From: Nocardia higoensis | Lineage (GTDB): Bacteria; Actinomycetota; Actinomycetes; Mycobacteriales; Mycobacteriaceae | Assembly: GCF_015477835.1 (NCBI RefSeq) | Contig: NZ_JADLQN010000005.1 | Location: 62,001-126,000 of the forward strand | Reading direction: 5' to 3' | Length of the DNA: 64,000 nucleotides | Shown: positions 61,868 to 64,000 of the stretch, piece after piece | Layout of the letters: the number at the start of each line of letters is the position of its first letter | Numbering within the stretch: position 1 is the first letter of the stretch | Notes under the pieces: generated by a model | What the model was told of the DNA's origin: nothing | The model's database searches: none | The model's input: only the letters and a program-made list of their open reading frames with translations | Made by a program: the position numbers and the translations under genes

Positions 61868-61913
61868 GCCGCAACGCGCCCCGGCACGGCGGGCACGGGA
61901 GTACCCTGCGCGA

Positions 61914-62774
61914 ATGCGGACCGTTCCCATCCAGATGCCGGACGGCAGCAGCATTCCGGTGCGGCTGATCCCGGCCGAGGGCAGTCATCGGCATCCGGTC
62001 ACCCTCGACACGCCCCGCCCGGTGATCGTGATCATGCCGGGCCTCGGCGTGCCCGGCGCCTACTACGAATACTTCGCCCGTCAACTCGCGGCGCGCGGGT
62101 TCGACGTCGCCATCGGCGAACTCCGCGGCAACGGCGACAGCACGCCCCGCCCCGGCCCCGCGAGCACCTACGGCTACCACGAACTCGTCTCGATCGATTT
62201 CCCGGCGATCTTCGGCGTGGTGCGGGAGGAATTCCCCGACAGCACGCCGTATCTGCTCGGTCACAGCATGGGCGGGCAGCTGTCGGTGATGTACGCGGCG
62301 CGGGTGCGCGGCAGGCTCGGCGGGCTCATCCTCATCGCCTCCGGCACCCCCTACTACCGCGGCTACCGCGGACTGGCCGGTCCCGGCCTGCTGTTCGGCG
62401 CGACCGCCGCCACCCTGACCGCGAGCCTGGTCGGCTTCTGGCCGGGACACAAGATCGACGTGGGCGGTTTCGGCCCGCAGTCGAAGGTGCTGATCTCGGA
62501 CTGGGCGCGGCTGTCACGCACCGGCCGGTTCGTTCCGGTCGGCGCCGATATCGACTACGAGGAGCGCATTTCCCGGCTGAAACTGCCGATCCTGTCGGTG
62601 ACCATGGAGGGCGACGAGCTGACCCCGCCGACCTCGGCGCGGCACCTGCTGGCCAAGATGCCAGACGCCGAGGTCACCACCTGGCACGAGCCGAAGCGGC
62701 TGGGGCACAACGGCTGGATCCCCGACCCGGCCGGCACCGTCGACCGGATCGAGAAATGGCTGCGGGACCGCTGA
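61914..62774 (+). CDS. Alpha/beta hydrolase
   Basis: 286-residue serine hydrolase. The oxyanion region is VIVIMPGLGVPGAYYEYFARQLAARGFDVAIGELRGNGDST. The nucleophile elbow is LLGHSMGGQLS. The acid is probably in SVTMEGDELTPPTSARHLL, and the catalytic His in KRLGHNGWIPDP. A central cap region (YRGYRGLAGPGLLFGATAATLTASLVGFWPG) is hydrophobic, consistent with lipid-like substrates. It follows a TetR gene in the same direction, a pairing common for lipid-ester hydrolases; substrate unknown. Confidence 0.87.
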   Translation: MRTVPIQMPDGSSIPVRLIPAEGSHRHPVTLDTPRPVIVIMPGLGVPGAYYEYFARQLAARGFDVAIGELRGNGDSTPRPGPASTYGYHELVSIDFPAIFGVVREEFPDSTPYLLGHSMGGQLSVMYAARVRGRLGGLILIASGTPYYRGYRGLAGPGLLFGATAATLTASLVGFWPGHKIDVGGFGPQSKVLISDWARLSRTGRFVPVGADIDYEERISRLKLPILSVTMEGDELTPPTSARHLLAKMPDAEVTTWHEPKRLGHNGWIPDPAGTVDRIEKWLRDR

Positions 62775-62793
62775 GCAGACGGTCCCGCGCCGC

Positions 62794-64000
62794 TCAGGCC
62801 CCCATCAGCATCTGGGTGAAGAACTCGTAGATCAGCGCGGCCTGGAACGCCATCTGCTTATTGTCGGCCGCGCCGCCGTGACCACCCTCGATGTTCTCGT
62901 GGTACCAGAAGGTGTGGCCCTGCTCCTCGAGCAGCGCGGCCATCTTGCGGGCGTGGCCGGGGTGCACGCGGTCGTCGCGGGTGGAGGTGGTGAGCAGGAT
63001 CGGCGGGTACTCGGCGTCGGCGCGCACATTCTGATACGGCGAGTACTCGCTGATGTAGGCCCATTCCTCCGGCTTGTCCGGGTCGCCGTACTCGGCCATC
63101 CAGGACGCGCCCGCCAGCAGCAGGTGGTAGCGCTTCATGTCCAGCAGCGGCACCTGGCAGACGATGGCGCCGAACAGTTCCGGGTAGCGGGTGAGCATGA
63201 CGCCCATGAGCAGGCCGCCGTTGCTGCCGCCGACCGCGCCGAGCAGGTCGGGGGTGGTGATGCCGCGCGCCACCAGATCCCGTGCCACGGACGCGAAATC
63301 CTCGTAGACGCGATGCCGGTGCTCCTTCTGCGCGGAAGTGTGCCACTCGGGGCCGTACTCGCCGCCGCCGCGGATATTGGTCATCACCCAGGTGCCGCCG
63401 CGCTCGAGCCAGCCCATGCCGGACGCGCCGCTGTAGGCGGGGGTGCGGGACACCTCGAAGCCGCCGTAGCCGGACATGACGGTGGGGCCGGGGGTGCCGC
63501 GGCGGTCCCGGTGGCGGATCACGAAGTAGGGAACCTGCGTGCCGTCGTCGGAGGTGGCGAAGAACTGCTCGGTCTCGACGCCCTCGGCGTCGAAGAACTG
63601 CGGCTCCTGCTTCAGCATGGTGGTCGGACCGCCCACCGAGCCGGCCAGCAGGGTCGCCGGGGTGGTGAAACCGCTCGTCGTGAGCATGAACTCGTCGCCG
63701 CCCTCGAGCGGGTCGAGGTTGATGACGCTGGTGGTGGCCATCGGCGGGGCGTCGGCCAGCGGTTCGATCGTCCAGTCGCCCGGGGTGAGCACGTGCAGCT
63801 TGGTCTGTACGTCCTGCAGGGTGATCAGCAACAGGTGGTTCTCGGTCCAGCCGTAGCCGTGCAGGGAGGTGTGGGCGTCGGGGGTGAACAGCACCTGGAA
63901 TTCGCGTTCCCCGGCGAGGAAGCGCTCGAAGTCGGTGGCCAGCAGCGCGCCGGTCGGGTACGTCCGCCCGCCGACCTCCCACGGTGAGCGCAAGCGCACC
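62794..64000 (-). CDS. Prolyl oligopeptidase family serine peptidase (S9A), 3' part
   Basis: 401 C-terminal residues; the gene continues beyond the right edge. The visible part is the end of the beta-propeller and the complete catalytic domain. The nucleophile is in GAVGGSNGGLLMG, the acid in TSTRDDRVHPGHARKM and the His in ENIEGGHGG. TVMSGYGGFEVSRTPAYSGASGMGWLERGGTWVMTNIRGGGEYG is diagnostic of the S9A group. It cleaves short Pro-containing peptides. Convergent with the alpha/beta hydrolase gene. Confidence 0.94.
   Translation of the reverse strand, partial: VRLRSPWEVGGRTYPTGALLATDFERFLAGEREFQVLFTPDAHTSLHGYGWTENHLLLITLQDVQTKLHVLTPGDWTIEPLADAPPMATTSVINLDPLEGGDEFMLTTSGFTTPATLLAGSVGGPTTMLKQEPQFFDAEGVETEQFFATSDDGTQVPYFVIRHRDRRGTPGPTVMSGYGGFEVSRTPAYSGASGMGWLERGGTWVMTNIRGGGEYGPEWHTSAQKEHRHRVYEDFASVARDLVARGITTPDLLGAVGGSNGGLLMGVMLTRYPELFGAIVCQVPLLDMKRYHLLLAGASWMAEYGDPDKPEEWAYISEYSPYQNVRADAEYPPILLTTSTRDDRVHPGHARKMAALLEEQGHTFWYHENIEGGHGGAADNKQMAFQAALIYEFFTQMLMGA

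Overview
The window is high-GC actinobacterial DNA, most likely Nocardia or a close mycolate-producing relative. This rests on three things: the gene order thiC, xthA, GNAT, def, DUF3263, LytR_C, sodC, ybdK, then AAA+ ATPase, psd/pssA and groEL2, which follows the Mycobacterium tuberculosis Rv0423c-Rv0440 neighbourhood as I remember it; a Kas-type condensing enzyme; and a conservon. Many GTG starts, 4-bp ATGA/GTGA gene overlaps and apparently leaderless promoters fit the same group. Genus is an inference; no rRNA or tRNA lies in the window.

Layout. 1-5.2 kb: a partial beta-ketoacyl-ACP synthase divergent from a TetR gene with twin operators; a MarR regulator divergent from a PPOX-type flavin/F420 protein over a shared palindrome; thiC under a TPP riboswitch; a VOC protein and a TetR regulator. 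5.4-8.4 kb: an MMPL exporter and an OsmC protein. 8.6-14.0 kb: a complete conservon (sensor-kinase-like protein, roadblock protein, DUF742 protein, GTPase-like protein, two P450s) with overlapping genes. 14.2-21.3 kb: housekeeping block xthA, GNAT, def, DUF3263, LytR_C, sodC, ybdK and a PAP2-type membrane protein. 21.3-27.5 kb: a six-gene Mrp Na+/H+ antiporter operon with fused MrpA/B. 27.7-41.7 kb: double-AAA+ ATPase, small lipoprotein, SRPBCC protein, KAS III, psd-pssA, an ECF41-like sigma factor followed by two oxidoreductases, an HTH-ClpN fusion regulator, a SUFU-domain protein, groEL2 behind two CIRCE elements, and a DUF5134 protein.

41.8-59.2 kb is accessory. A tight operon (class I methyltransferase, CYTH phosphohydrolase/cyclase-fold protein, small unknown) diverges from an XRE-TPR regulator and a TrmO-like gene. 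Next comes a type I restriction-modification system in the order hsdR-hsdS-hsdM, followed by three decayed, formerly overlapping genes (unknown, DEDD exonuclease, P-loop ATPase). A convergent PP2C-like/HTH regulator pair follows, then an orphan P450 pair that resembles the conservon P450 pair and whose first member may carry an N-terminal membrane anchor, with two small unknown genes. 59.2-64 kb returns to chromosomal genes: a DUF6585 membrane protein, a ZIP transporter, TetR, an alpha/beta hydrolase and a truncated prolyl oligopeptidase.

The best candidates for undescribed biology are the methyltransferase-CYTH-small-protein operon with its regulator beside the restriction system, the HTH-ClpN regulator whose promoter is built from two palindromes, and the PP2C/HTH pair. 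All functions are assigned by reading motifs; no database search was run.
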